Assembly: GCA_035627835.1 (NCBI GenBank) | Contig: DASPKX010000005.1 | Location: 45,202-109,201, forward strand | DNA length: 64,000 nucleotides | Direction: 5' to 3' | Origin: DASPKX01 sp035627835 | Lineage (GTDB): Bacteria > Verrucomicrobiota > Verrucomicrobiia > Limisphaerales > SXQI01 | In this document: piece by piece, positions 52,200 through 61,758 of the stretch | Layout: every line of letters starts with the position of its first letter | How positions within the stretch are numbered: the first letter of the stretch is position 1 | Notes under the pieces: model-generated | Database searches by the model: none | Told to the model about the DNA's origin: nothing | What the model saw: the letters and a program-made list of their open reading frames with translations, nothing else | Position numbers and translations under genes: made by a program

Positions 52200-52228
52200 C
52201 CCGCACGTTTGCATTGCCTTTGAGGTGC
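52200..52228 (+). repeat. 29-base dispersed repeat, second copy
   Basis: CCCGCACGTTTGCATTGCCT and the following bases match 49306-49334 with two mismatches. The first copy lies about 60 bp upstream of the WG-repeat gene and this one about 80 bp upstream of the ECF sigma gene. It may be a mobile intergenic repeat or a shared control site; the sequence does not decide. A GC-rich hairpin (CCGCC at 52244, GGCGG at 52252) follows. Confidence 0.5.
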
Positions 52229-52307
52229 GCCATGGCAAATTTTCCGCCTGAGGCGGGCCTTTCGGGCTTTATACAAATTTCGCTCGGCCGGTGTCTCATA
52301 CATTGAA

Positions 52308-52859
52308 GTGCGTACTCTGGAGCCTTCCAATCACGGCTGGTGCGAGGAGCTTTATCGCCAAAAAGCGGGCGAGCTGCTGCTCTACGGCCGTGCCCTGGGG
52401 TTGTCCCACGGTGAGGCCGAGGATGTTCTGCAGGAGACGTTCATTGCTCTGCTTGCGCTGAAACAACAGCCCGCAAATACGGCTGGTTACGCGGTCCGCG
52501 CCCTCCGCAACCGCGCCCTGAATTACAAGCGCTCCCTGTGGCGGCGCCTCACGCGCGAGCTGGAGTCCAAATCATGGTTTGAACCGTCTGAACAGGGCGG
52601 CCCAGGTTTGGAAGCTGCCTTGCGCTCCCTGCGCGAACTTCCCTCCGAGCAGCGCGAGGTGATCGTGCTCAAAATCTGGCATCGGCACACTTTTGAAGAA
52701 ATCGGCGAGATCCTTGAGATCTCCCCCAACACCGCCGCTGGCCGTTACCGTTATGGCCTCCAGAAACTTCGCGCTTCGGTTGCCTTGAATGACTATGAAT
52801 CCGCCGGAATCTTTGGAGACGCGGATGGAGAAGTGCGCCCCGCGCTCCCCATCGCCTAA
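52308..52859 (+). CDS. RNA polymerase ECF-type sigma factor
   Basis: A 183-residue sigma-70 family protein with regions 2 and 4 only. Region 2 has LGLSHGEAEDVLQETFIALL (DVLQETF is the core-binding signature). Region 4 has LRELPSEQREVIVLKIWHRH, then TFEEIGEILEISPNTAAGRYRYGLQKLR as the -35-binding helix-turn-helix. The start is GTG 52308. No recognisable anti-sigma factor follows; instead a single-TM protein gene overlaps it by 71 bp (next entry), the position usually taken by the anti-sigma. Confidence 0.92.
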   Translation: MRTLEPSNHGWCEELYRQKAGELLLYGRALGLSHGEAEDVLQETFIALLALKQQPANTAGYAVRALRNRALNYKRSLWRRLTRELESKSWFEPSEQGGPGLEAALRSLRELPSEQREVIVLKIWHRHTFEEIGEILEISPNTAAGRYRYGLQKLRASVALNDYESAGIFGDADGEVRPALPIA

Positions 52860-53187
52860 AATTTATCGCAAGCTTTTCCGCTCTGAGCCGCAACCTGAAC
52901 CCGTTTGGGCTGTTGGCCTGGCGGACGTGCGCCGCTGGCTCGTGCCAGTGGTTGGCTCCATTGCCCTCACGTTGCTGACGTTCGAGCCGCGCCAGGGAAT
53001 GGTCGATCCGTTTGAAGGGGCTCTCCAGGTCACTGCCCCAGATCAATGGGTCCACGCCAAGTTCGAGCGCTTCTTCAGTGTCCACAACACGCTCCCGATG
53101 CAAACCCTGGAATGGAGCTTCGGCTCCCCGACAGCATCGGCTCAACCGGCCCTTTTCAATTTCACTAACAGTCTCCTGACCAAGTAA
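52789..53187 (+). CDS. Single-TM protein in anti-sigma position
   Basis: A 132-residue protein beginning inside the sigma gene; ATG 52825 (MEKCAPRSPS) is an alternative start. It has a cytoplasmic basic N-terminus, one TM helix (about 48-65, WLVPVVGSIALTLLTF) and a periplasmic tail of about 65 residues. No zinc-anti-sigma motif (HxxxCxxC) or other known anti-sigma fold is visible, but topology and overlap fit an anti-sigma or co-regulator. The stop abuts the ATG of the DUF2723 gene, so the three genes are probably one operon. Confidence 0.6.
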   Translation: MTMNPPESLETRMEKCAPRSPSPKIYRKLFRSEPQPEPVWAVGLADVRRWLVPVVGSIALTLLTFEPRQGMVDPFEGALQVTAPDQWVHAKFERFFSVHNTLPMQTLEWSFGSPTASAQPALFNFTNSLLTK

Positions 53188-56100
53188 ATGAGCAAAACGC
53201 CTCCGTCCAAAAACTCTCCCGCCCCAGATCCCGGAAAACCTGCAACGCCCACAACGCTCGCGCCCAAGGTGCGCGTGTTCCGTGGCATTGATTGGATCAC
53301 CTTTGGGCTGGTCACTCTCATCACGCTCTTAGGCTACCTCTACACGATCGCCCCGGACGTGACGCTGGAGGATTCGGGCGAGTTGGCAGTCGCCTCCATG
53401 TATGCTGGCGTCCCCCACCCTCCCGGCTACCCGGTCTGGACGCTCTACACCTGGCTTTTCACCAAGATCCTGCCGTTCTCGAACATCGCCTGGCGCGTGG
53501 CGGTCTCCTCCGCGGTTGCGGCCGCGTTCTCTTGCGGCCTGCTCGCGCTGATCGTTTCGCGCGGAAGCAGCACCATTGTCGAGCATATCCCCGACCTCAA
53601 GAACCTCGATAAACGGCTCGAGAACATGTTCTGCGTCCTCGCCGGTTTCGTCGCTGGGATGCTCCTTGGCTTCAACGGCTTCATGTGGAGCCAGGCGGTC
53701 ATTGTCGAGGTGTACACGTTAAGCGTGCTCTCGCTTATGGGCGTGCTCTGTTGCCTTTTCCGGTGGCTTCACGCGCCCGAGCAACGCCGTTACCTTTGGT
53801 ACGCCGCTTTCTGGTTCGGCATCTGTTTCACCACCCACCAAACGCTCATCGTCGCCGCCATGGGCATCGAGGTGCTCATTCTTTTGGTGAGTCCGCGGAT
53901 TGGGCGCGACCTCTTCCTCATCAACAGCATCTTCTACATTGGCGGCTGCCTCCTGATGCAGCGCGGCAAGCTCACAGGCATCAGCGAGAACCCCGCTCTT
54001 GAGCTGATCTTCCATTGCGTGGGCCTTGGCTCAATGATCACGGCTGCCGCTGCCTCTATCAAAACCCGCGCGCTCGGCACGGAATGGAAAGCCATGCTCG
54101 CCATCTCAGCTGCGTGGATTTTGGGAGCTTTGTTCTACTTCTACATGCCGATCGCCTCCATGACGAACCCGCCGCTGAATTGGGGTTACCCACGCACGGA
54201 GGAGGGCTTCTGGCACGCGCTCACCCGCGGCCAGTATGATAAGACCAACCCGACGTCTGATCCAGGGCGCTTCATCCGGCAGGTCATCATGTACATCCAG
54301 GGCGCGGGCGAAGAGTTCTCTTTCATCTACCTGCTGATTGCCGCGATCCCGTTCATGGTTTGGGCCAAGCTCCACAAACGCGACAAGGCATGGCTCATTG
54401 GCAACGTCTCGATTTATGCATGTTTGGCGTTCCTGCTCCTGATTCTCCTGAACCCAAACATCGACCGCCAAAGCCGTGAGCAGACCCGCGTCTTCTTCAC
54501 CTCATCGCACGTCATCCTTGCAATGTTCGTCGGTTACGGCCTGACGCTCGGCCTCAGCTACATCGCAACGAACTATGAGAAGTGGCGTTTCACAGCGTTG
54601 ATTGGCGCTGCCGTCGCCTGCGCCATTGCGCTCTATGAGCGGTTGTCCCTGCAAAGCTCGTTCCAGCTCGATCGGTTCACAACCACCTCAACGATTGTGC
54701 TCTGGGTGGCGGTGATGGCCCTTTTCTGGCTCTATCGCACCCGCGCGCCGATGATGCTCCTGATCGCTCTCATGGCCATTCTCCCCTTCCGCTCCGTGCT
54801 CGCACACTGGGCTGATAACGAGCAGCGCGGCCACTTGTTCGGGTTCTGGTTCGGCCATGACATGTTCACGCCGCCCTACGACGTTTACCCAGAGATGGCC
54901 AAAAACGCGATCCTCTTCGGCGGCACTGACCCGGGCCGTTTTAATCCAACTTACATGATTTTCGCGGAGAGTTTCATCCCGGATAAGCACAAGCGCGATC
55001 CAAAGTTCGATCGTCGCGACGTTTACCTCATTACGCAGAACGCGCTCGCGGACGGAACGTACCTCGCTTACATCCGCGCCCACTACAATCGAAGCGCGCA
55101 GAAGGATCCTCCATTTTTCACCGAATTCTTCCGCAGCGAAGCGGAGGCCGCCACAGGCCGGACCAATCTGCTGGCCCGCATGTTCGCGCCGCTCGACCGC
55201 TACTTCATCAATCTCGGTGAGCGCATTGAGAAAGAGCGCCGCGAGAAAGGTGTTTACCCTCCCAAGGAAATCCAAACGCCGTCCATCGAAGACTCTTCCG
55301 CCGCGTTCCAGGAATACATCGCCGATGCCCAACGGCGCCTGCAGCATGACATGCAGTTTCCAAACGAGCCGAAGCAGATCAAGCCGGGCGAGGATGTCCG
55401 CATCATCGACAACCGCATCTCCGTCCAAGGCCAGGTCGCGGTCATGTCGATCAACGCGCTCCTGACGAAGATCATTTTCGACAAGAATCCTGAGCACGAA
55501 TTCTACGTGGAGGAGAGCTTCCCGCTCGACTGGATGTATCCGCATTTGGAGCCGTTCGGGATCATCATGAAGATCAATCGCCAGCAGCTCCCCGAGCTGA
55601 GCCAGGAGATCTGCGACCGTGACAACAAATTTTGGAGCAAGTATTCCGAGCGCCTCGTGGGCACATGGATTAATTACAACACATCCGTGAAGGAACTCTG
55701 CGACTTTGCCGAGAAGGTTTACCTCCGGCGCGATTTCAGCGGATTCTCCGGCGATCCCAAATTTATCCGTGACGACAACGCCCAGAAGGCGTTCTCCAAG
55801 CTTCGCTCCGCCCAGGCCGGCCTTTACTTCTGGCGCATGCAGCAGGCCAAGAACCAGACTGAATACACCCGCATGCAAAAGGAATGCGACTTCTCGCTCA
55901 AGCAGTCGTTCGCGTTTTGTCCGTACAGCCCGGAAGCGGTTTACAAGTATGTGAACCTCCTCCTCTCCATGAACAAAGTGGAAGATGCCGAGCTGGTCGC
56001 TGTCACCGCGCGCAAGTTCGACCCGGACAGCGAGTCCATGAATGCGCTTGTGGATAACATCCGCAACATTCGTCAGAGCCAGGGGAACTTCAATCAGGTT

Positions 56101-56580
56101 CAAGCGCGCATGACCGCTCTTGAGCAGCAATATGCGACCAACAAAGGAAACCTTCAGGTCATCTTCGAGCTGGCCTCGATCTATCTCCAGCTCATGCGCA
56201 CCAACTCTGCCGTGGCGATCTTTGAGGAGCGTTTGAACGGCCCCGCCCTGGACGCGAACACCGCGCTGTCCATCGCCAAGGCCTACGACCAGATCCGCGA
56301 CTTCGCTGGGGCTGAACGGGCTCTCACGAAGGCCACAACCCTTGTCCCGAACGAACCGAACATCTGGTACGACCTAGCCAAGGCTCAGGTTGCGCTCTCC
56401 AACTATCCATCAGCGCTCAATTCCATCAGCCGCTCCGTCGCCTTGAGCAAGCAACGCCTTGCGGTCGCTCCTGGCTCACGAGACGTGGTAAAGGACGCCC
56501 GCGCCGACCCCGGTCTGGCGCCATTGCGCCAGTTCCCTGAGTTCATTCAGTTGCTGAACGCGAATCCCGCCTTGAACTGA
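53188..56580 (+). CDS. DUF2723 membrane glycosyltransferase-like protein with TPRs
   Basis: A 1130-residue protein. Residues about 30-520 hold about 12 TM helices with the DUF2723 signature TLEDSGELAVASMYAGVPHPPGYPVWTL, an acidic Asp/Glu pair right after TM1 as in GT-C enzymes such as protein O-mannosyltransferases. Residues about 560-870 form an extracytoplasmic domain. Residues about 900-1110 are TPR repeats (RMTALEQQYATNKGNLQVIF, AERALTKATTLVPNEPNIWY). It likely transfers a sugar from a polyprenyl donor to a protein or lipid at the periplasmic face. First structural gene behind an ECF sigma factor, so possibly made under envelope stress. Substrate unknown. Confidence 0.85.
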   Translation: MSKTPPSKNSPAPDPGKPATPTTLAPKVRVFRGIDWITFGLVTLITLLGYLYTIAPDVTLEDSGELAVASMYAGVPHPPGYPVWTLYTWLFTKILPFSNIAWRVAVSSAVAAAFSCGLLALIVSRGSSTIVEHIPDLKNLDKRLENMFCVLAGFVAGMLLGFNGFMWSQAVIVEVYTLSVLSLMGVLCCLFRWLHAPEQRRYLWYAAFWFGICFTTHQTLIVAAMGIEVLILLVSPRIGRDLFLINSIFYIGGCLLMQRGKLTGISENPALELIFHCVGLGSMITAAAASIKTRALGTEWKAMLAISAAWILGALFYFYMPIASMTNPPLNWGYPRTEEGFWHALTRGQYDKTNPTSDPGRFIRQVIMYIQGAGEEFSFIYLLIAAIPFMVWAKLHKRDKAWLIGNVSIYACLAFLLLILLNPNIDRQSREQTRVFFTSSHVILAMFVGYGLTLGLSYIATNYEKWRFTALIGAAVACAIALYERLSLQSSFQLDRFTTTSTIVLWVAVMALFWLYRTRAPMMLLIALMAILPFRSVLAHWADNEQRGHLFGFWFGHDMFTPPYDVYPEMAKNAILFGGTDPGRFNPTYMIFAESFIPDKHKRDPKFDRRDVYLITQNALADGTYLAYIRAHYNRSAQKDPPFFTEFFRSEAEAATGRTNLLARMFAPLDRYFINLGERIEKERREKGVYPPKEIQTPSIEDSSAAFQEYIADAQRRLQHDMQFPNEPKQIKPGEDVRIIDNRISVQGQVAVMSINALLTKIIFDKNPEHEFYVEESFPLDWMYPHLEPFGIIMKINRQQLPELSQEICDRDNKFWSKYSERLVGTWINYNTSVKELCDFAEKVYLRRDFSGFSGDPKFIRDDNAQKAFSKLRSAQAGLYFWRMQQAKNQTEYTRMQKECDFSLKQSFAFCPYSPEAVYKYVNLLLSMNKVEDAELVAVTARKFDPDSESMNALVDNIRNIRQSQGNFNQVQARMTALEQQYATNKGNLQVIFELASIYLQLMRTNSAVAIFEERLNGPALDANTALSIAKAYDQIRDFAGAERALTKATTLVPNEPNIWYDLAKAQVALSNYPSALNSISRSVALSKQRLAVAPGSRDVVKDARADPGLAPLRQFPEFIQLLNANPALN

Positions 56581-56658
56581 CTGCGGGCTCGAATTGCGCT
56601 CATGCGGTTTGCGAGCTACAAATCGTGTAGCTCGCAACATCGCCGATTCTGCTGACGC

Positions 56659-59600
56659 ATGCGCCCTGCCCGCCATTGTTGGTCCCGGATTCTCCTCGGG
56701 CTCACGCTGGCGGTTTGTTCCGCGAGGATCTCAGCGCAGCAGCAACTCCACACCCGCGTCTTCCGTTTTCGCGCGGAGCCTCCCTCGGTCATTAGCGTCG
56801 GCCCGCGCGGCACCGTTTGGGTGCGGCATGCGGACACCACGCGCATCTCAGCGCTCGACGGTTACGGTGTGCGGGAACTCAACTCGATCGAGGGCGGGAG
56901 CTTCCGTGTAGTGGAATCCCGCTCCGGCCAACTCTGGAGCTGCTACTCACAAGGCCTGGTCCTTTACGACCGCAACCAATGGTCCCGCCACCCACTCGCC
57001 CCTATCGCCAACGAGCTGCAGTTCAATCCGCTCCGGCAGCTCCGCCAAATTTCCCTCGTTCCGGCAGAGGTCAATCGCGTGCTATTTCTGCTCGGCGATG
57101 CTCTCTATGAGTTTGACGCGTTCGAAGGCGGTTTGCGCGTTCTTGCTCGCTCCTCGGAAATCGGCCTCGGCCGTTTTTCCGAGATGCAGGAAACCCGCGA
57201 CGGGTCTCTCCTTATCGCTGCTGAGCGCGGGCTGATTCGTTCCGTCGGGCCGCTGCGACAAATCTCTCCCGCCGCCCGCTGGGATACCCTCCCATTCCCG
57301 CCGAATAGCCAAATCGAAAACGTGCAACGGCCATTCGAGGACTTCGATGGTGGGTTGTTCGTCCTCGGCGCTTTGCCAGGCTCGACGGCCGATCGGGTCA
57401 TCGCCCATTACCAAAATGGCGCCTGGAGTTTTCGCACCGTTTTGAACGAGCGCCTTAAGCAAGCATGGCCTTCGTGGGATTCGACGCTCTGGGCTTACAG
57501 CTTCAACTCCCTGATCCAGCTCGGATCATCCGCCAACCTGGGCAACACCGCTATCCAACGCGAAGCCATCGTCGGGGGCCAATTCGATGTCGCTGTCGAA
57601 ACCAATGGCGTCTTCTGGATCGCCACATCTGAAGGTCTGACTCGTTACGGGCCGATGATCTGGCAGACGCCCCCGCTCCTTCGCACGTTCAACAACCCCG
57701 TTCACGCGCTGTTATTCGAATCGACGAACAGCCATTGGGCGGCGGCCACCGAAGGTCTCTACCGCTTCACCGCAGGCGGTTTGGAACTCAACGCGTGGCC
57801 CGAGAACATTGAGGCGTTCGCCACTGCGCCGCGAGAAATCATCCCCCTCCCCAACGGCGCCTTGGCCATCTGCTCCCGTAACCGCACACTCCTATTCAAC
57901 CGCGCGGATCGAAGCTTCCACCTGCTTCAGCATCCATCCGCCGCCACGCTCGCGTTCGCCGGCAAAGTGGGGGGCCTGCCGGTCTTCAAGATTTCTCCAC
58001 CGGCGACACCCGCTGCGAGCACATTCGAAAGTTTCGACGGCGCCAGTTTTCAACCGCTCCCGCATCGCATTGACTACCCTCAGCTCGGCTTTAATCCCGA
58101 CTTCATCGCGGAGACCCGTGCGGGTGATCTTTGGCTGATCGGCGGGAATGGCGCGGGTGTTTACAACAAGCTGCAGCAACGCTTCGAACTCATGGCTGCG
58201 GATGTGCTCAGCGATGTGGGCAGCATCTTCACCATGCTCGAATTGCCTGATGGCCGCGTCTGGTTTGCCAGCCCGGATCGAGTCATCGAGTTCGAGGGCA
58301 AAACGTGGCGGACGGTTTTCCCCACCAACGAACGGGTGCTCGCCCTCCATCGCAGCCGGACTGGCAAAATCCACATCGCGACTGCGGCCGGGCTTTATCG
58401 GCTTGAGCGCGGCGCTTTCGTGCTGAACGACACCGACCAAGGGTTGCCCAGCCCAGTCGTTTACTCTCTCGCCGAGGATCTGGACGGACGGCTCTGGGCG
58501 GGCACAGCTCGCGGCTTTTCCCGCTTTGCCCCGGAAGCGGATAATGATCCGCCCCGCACCGCCACTCCGACCGTGCGTGAATCTTCCGCTCAGACCGCGG
58601 AGGCGGGCACGCTGGTTCATTTCACCGCCACGGACCGCTGGTCGGTCACGCCTCCGGCCAGCTTGCTTTTCTCCTGGCGTGTCGATGAAGGCGCATGGAC
58701 TCCATACACCAACGCGGCCAGCGCTTTTCTCCAGGGGTTGCGGCCTGGCCCCCACCGGTTTGATGTGCGCTCTATGGATCTCAACGGGAACGAGGATCCT
58801 TCACCGAGCGCGGTCGAGTTCGGAGTCATTCTCCCGTGGCACGATGATCCCCGGCTGGTCGGCGTTTCGATTTTTGGCGCCGCTGTTATCCTTGGCCTGG
58901 CGGCGCTTGCGGTGAACCGCCATTTACGTTTGTTGCGCAGCTATGCTGAAGTCGAACGCATCGTTGCGGAGCGCACTCGGCAGCTCGAGAAAGCGAACGA
59001 GGAGTTGCTCCACAGCCAGAAGATGCGCGCGCTCGGCACGCTCGCTTCGGGCATCGCCCATGACTTCAATAACATTCTCTCGATCATCAAGGGCTCGGCT
59101 CAAATCATCGAAGCGAACCCGAACGACACCGAGAAGGTTCAGACGCGCTTGAACCGCATCAAGATGATGGTCGATCAAGGCTCCGGCATTGTTCGCTCCA
59201 TGCTCGGTCTCGGCCGGCTTTCGGAGCGCGAGATGCAGCGGGCGAATCCGGTCAAGTTGGTCGAGGACACCGTCAAAGCTCTCAGCGAAAAGATTCCCGC
59301 GCATGTCATGGTCGTGGTCGATCAACATAGCGTGGCTTCGGACATTCTTTGCCACCGCGACCTGCTCCAGCAGATCCTGATCAATCTCATCCTTAATGCG
59401 GTGGATGCCATCACCGATTCCGGCAAGATTCGTCTTCGGATCACCGAATCGGCCTCTCACGACGCGCTCACGTTGCTGCCCGCGCCCGGCGAACGCTACG
59501 TCAGCATCTTCGTCGAGGACACCGGACATGGCATTTCCGAGGAGGCGCTCCCGCGCATCTTCGAGCCGTTCTTTACGACAAAAGCCATGTCGGCTAGACG

Positions 59601-59781
59601 CGGAACCGGGCTCGGTCTGTCGATGGTTTACGAACTGGCCAAGGGCATGGGCTACGGCATCGGTGTCAGTTCTACTCCGGGACGCGGGACGGTTTTTCAA
59701 ATCGTCATCCCGCAATCCGAAGTCCTGCCCATGCAAGGCCCGCGTGCAAAAGCAGACGTGGTCGCAAAAGCCCCAGTCTAG
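56659..59781 (+). CDS. Propeller-type sensor histidine kinase
   Basis: A 1040-residue sensor kinase with signal peptide (LLGLTLAVCSARISA). The periplasmic part (about 30-635) is made of 'two-component regulator propeller' repeats (DGYGVRELNSIEGGSF, EDLDGRLWAGTARGFSRF). A Y_Y_Y-like beta-sandwich follows (about 645-725), then a TM helix (about 735-755). The kinase core has the H box ASGIAHDFNNILS (His801), N box QQILINLILNAVDAI, G1 VEDTGHGIS, F box FEPFFTTK and G2 GTGLGLSMVYE. Unlike hybrid sensors of this class it has no receiver or DNA-binding domain, and no response regulator is adjacent. Its stop shares the palindrome CTAG with that of the convergent esterase gene. Confidence 0.93.
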   Translation: MRPARHCWSRILLGLTLAVCSARISAQQQLHTRVFRFRAEPPSVISVGPRGTVWVRHADTTRISALDGYGVRELNSIEGGSFRVVESRSGQLWSCYSQGLVLYDRNQWSRHPLAPIANELQFNPLRQLRQISLVPAEVNRVLFLLGDALYEFDAFEGGLRVLARSSEIGLGRFSEMQETRDGSLLIAAERGLIRSVGPLRQISPAARWDTLPFPPNSQIENVQRPFEDFDGGLFVLGALPGSTADRVIAHYQNGAWSFRTVLNERLKQAWPSWDSTLWAYSFNSLIQLGSSANLGNTAIQREAIVGGQFDVAVETNGVFWIATSEGLTRYGPMIWQTPPLLRTFNNPVHALLFESTNSHWAAATEGLYRFTAGGLELNAWPENIEAFATAPREIIPLPNGALAICSRNRTLLFNRADRSFHLLQHPSAATLAFAGKVGGLPVFKISPPATPAASTFESFDGASFQPLPHRIDYPQLGFNPDFIAETRAGDLWLIGGNGAGVYNKLQQRFELMAADVLSDVGSIFTMLELPDGRVWFASPDRVIEFEGKTWRTVFPTNERVLALHRSRTGKIHIATAAGLYRLERGAFVLNDTDQGLPSPVVYSLAEDLDGRLWAGTARGFSRFAPEADNDPPRTATPTVRESSAQTAEAGTLVHFTATDRWSVTPPASLLFSWRVDEGAWTPYTNAASAFLQGLRPGPHRFDVRSMDLNGNEDPSPSAVEFGVILPWHDDPRLVGVSIFGAAVILGLAALAVNRHLRLLRSYAEVERIVAERTRQLEKANEELLHSQKMRALGTLASGIAHDFNNILSIIKGSAQIIEANPNDTEKVQTRLNRIKMMVDQGSGIVRSMLGLGRLSEREMQRANPVKLVEDTVKALSEKIPAHVMVVVDQHSVASDILCHRDLLQQILINLILNAVDAITDSGKIRLRITESASHDALTLLPAPGERYVSIFVEDTGHGISEEALPRIFEPFFTTKAMSARRGTGLGLSMVYELAKGMGYGIGVSSTPGRGTVFQIVIPQSEVLPMQGPRAKADVVAKAPV

Positions 59782-61073
59782 CGAGCGCCCGCTTTGCCGA
59801 AATGCTTGTCGGCGAAGTTGAGGTACTGATCCCAATCGTAGGCGGTCACATCATGTTTGCCGGTGCGAATGTGATACCCAATGCTTTCTCCGACGGGTTT
59901 GTTCAACTCGGGCATCTCGGCGCTGTCGATACCTTTCTTGCCGAATAGTTGATAGACCGGGGTCGCGGCGTGAGCGGCGAGGAACTCTCCGCGTGGGTCG
60001 GCCCATAGATCTTCCTCCGCGCTCGCCACGTAAACGGGCCGCGGGGCGGCCAGGGCGATCAGCATGTGTTGGTCCACCGGAAGGTCGTTTTCCTTGCCGT
60101 TGTAATCTTTGAACTTGGTGGTGAACCAATGCGGGAAGGAGGTGTTGATCCGTTCAATGGTCTCGCCGAATTGGCGGCGGGTAATCGCTGCGCCGCCTTC
60201 CCCGGAGTTGTTGGAGATGACGATGGCGAAGCGCTCGTCTTGGGCGCCAGCCCAGAGCGAGGTTTTGCCGAGGCGGGAATGGCCGATGACGGCGACGCGC
60301 TTCGCATCGAGTTGCGGATCGCTCTCGATGTAATCCATTGCACGGCTTAAGCCCCAGGCCCACGCGCCGATCGCACCCCAGGTCAGCTTGTCTGCGTCCT
60401 TGGAGTTCTTCGCATACCAGCCGCGAATCCCCTGCTCGTGCCCTTTGGCATGATCGGGCTCGATGTCGCCGTAGTAAATGGTCGCGAGCGCGTAGCCGCG
60501 TCCCAGCACTTTCTCCAACTGCCAGCGGCTCGCTTCGGTGGCGCGCCCTTTCTCCGTCGCACGATTGTCCACGACGGCTTCTTCGCGATTGTTCGGCATC
60601 CAGGTGCGGGGGAGCGGGATCCCTGGGTCCGCGTGGACGGAATGGTTTCCTTTGAAGTTGTAACCGAGGAACACCGGCGCTTTGGCCACGTTGTTGGGCT
60701 TGTAAATTAGCAGATCGATGGCCTGCCCGTCTGTCTTGGGTCCGAGATGAATTCGCACCAGTTTCCGTGTGGCTGTCCCGCCGAGGGCCTGGCGATCTTC
60801 GGACCCGGCTACGACTTCGAAGCTCATCTGCTCGGGTTTGCCTGGGCTCCGGCCATAGACGTGGGTGCGGTAAAGCTCGAGCAGTTCGGGACGGCGCAGG
60901 GTCGTCCACTGTTCCGCTGTGGTGATCTTTTGGCCTTTGCTGGACACCAGCAACTCCGGGAGTTCGTATTTCGGAACCTTGCTTTCGTCGTAGTTGAAGC
61001 CAGCGGGTTGGGCGTCGATGACAGCAGTGGAGACCATAAATGCAGAAGCGAGAAGGAAAGCTCTAGGGTTCAC
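59778..61073 (-). CDS. CE15-like glucuronoyl esterase
   Basis: A 431-residue exported serine esterase. GTG 61073 (NPRAFLLASAFMVSTAVIDA) gives a proper signal peptide; the frame opens to 61319, but that extension is repeat DNA. The nucleophile region is VAVIGHSRLGKTSLWAGAQ, close to the GxSRxGK hallmark of carbohydrate esterase family 15, and the catalytic His is in TGKHDVTAYDWDQYL. NSGEGGAAITRRQFGE and FPHWFTTKFKDYNGKENDLP are also typical. CE15 enzymes cut the ester between lignin and glucuronoxylan, so this protein points to plant-biomass use. It overlaps the sensor kinase gene by 4 bp, tail to tail. Confidence 0.92.
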   Translation of the reverse strand: MNPRAFLLASAFMVSTAVIDAQPAGFNYDESKVPKYELPELLVSSKGQKITTAEQWTTLRRPELLELYRTHVYGRSPGKPEQMSFEVVAGSEDRQALGGTATRKLVRIHLGPKTDGQAIDLLIYKPNNVAKAPVFLGYNFKGNHSVHADPGIPLPRTWMPNNREEAVVDNRATEKGRATEASRWQLEKVLGRGYALATIYYGDIEPDHAKGHEQGIRGWYAKNSKDADKLTWGAIGAWAWGLSRAMDYIESDPQLDAKRVAVIGHSRLGKTSLWAGAQDERFAIVISNNSGEGGAAITRRQFGETIERINTSFPHWFTTKFKDYNGKENDLPVDQHMLIALAAPRPVYVASAEEDLWADPRGEFLAAHAATPVYQLFGKKGIDSAEMPELNKPVGESIGYHIRTGKHDVTAYDWDQYLNFADKHFGKAGAR

Positions 61074-61758
61074 GGTGCGCACGTTAGCAAACGGGGTGCG
61101 GGCCGCCAAGGTTGAACCAGACTTGGGAATTGTCGCCACAAAAGAGCACAAAGGACACAAAGTGGATTTGCCGCAGAGATGCAGAGAGGTGGAGGGCTGC
61201 CGGGGCGAACGCGTTGGGCCGGAGGCTGAGCGAGGGATGAGAAGTTCCAAGTGCGCTTCTCTCCACAAGTGCGAACGAAGGGTGAAAAGTCCGTGGTTGC
61301 GGAAGATGATGGACTGCAAATGTTGCTCGGGCCGGAGGGCAAACCGCTGCGTTTGCCAAGACGGTTTCTTCCATCAGCGGAGTTACTGCAGCGGCATGCG
61401 CGGATGTGCAGCTCCCAAGCTGCTGATGCACGGCGGCTTTGGCATTGATGTCGCTCCATACGGAGCTCGGAATGGGGCGAGGGTGGGGTTACTACAGATG
61501 CCGCGCTGACGGCGCTCAACTTTAAGGATGGTAATGGGGGACGCTTCGCGTTGGTAACATGCAGCTCTTGGGCGCATCCAACTCGGGGTTGTCGTGGTTT
61601 GTCCCTGCGGGGCAAAGGTTTGCAGGAGCGGGGGTCCAAGTCTCTTCCACCGGTTTGTCAGGGTTTATCACCCACCCGTACATCAGTGCCAACCCTCCGT
61701 TGTTTGCAACTTCATGTGTGGCATTGGTTATGTGCAACGAGGAAGACCTGCATTACCA
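61074..61758. other. Intergenic region, about 685 bp, with palindromes
   Basis: No supportable gene. It holds AAGAGCACAAAGGACACAAAG at about 61142-61162, CCGCAGAGATGCAGAGAG at 61171-61188, and a GCAGCT...AGCTGC palindrome near 61411-61426. These phrases look like the non-coding repeat filler seen again at 61981-62310 and 63521-63660. A long minus-strand frame across it is not protein-like. Confidence 0.4.

Noticed and set aside
61074..61319. Upstream part of the esterase frame
   Set aside because: Its residues come from repeat-like DNA with no protein character; GTG 61073 gives a signal peptide.
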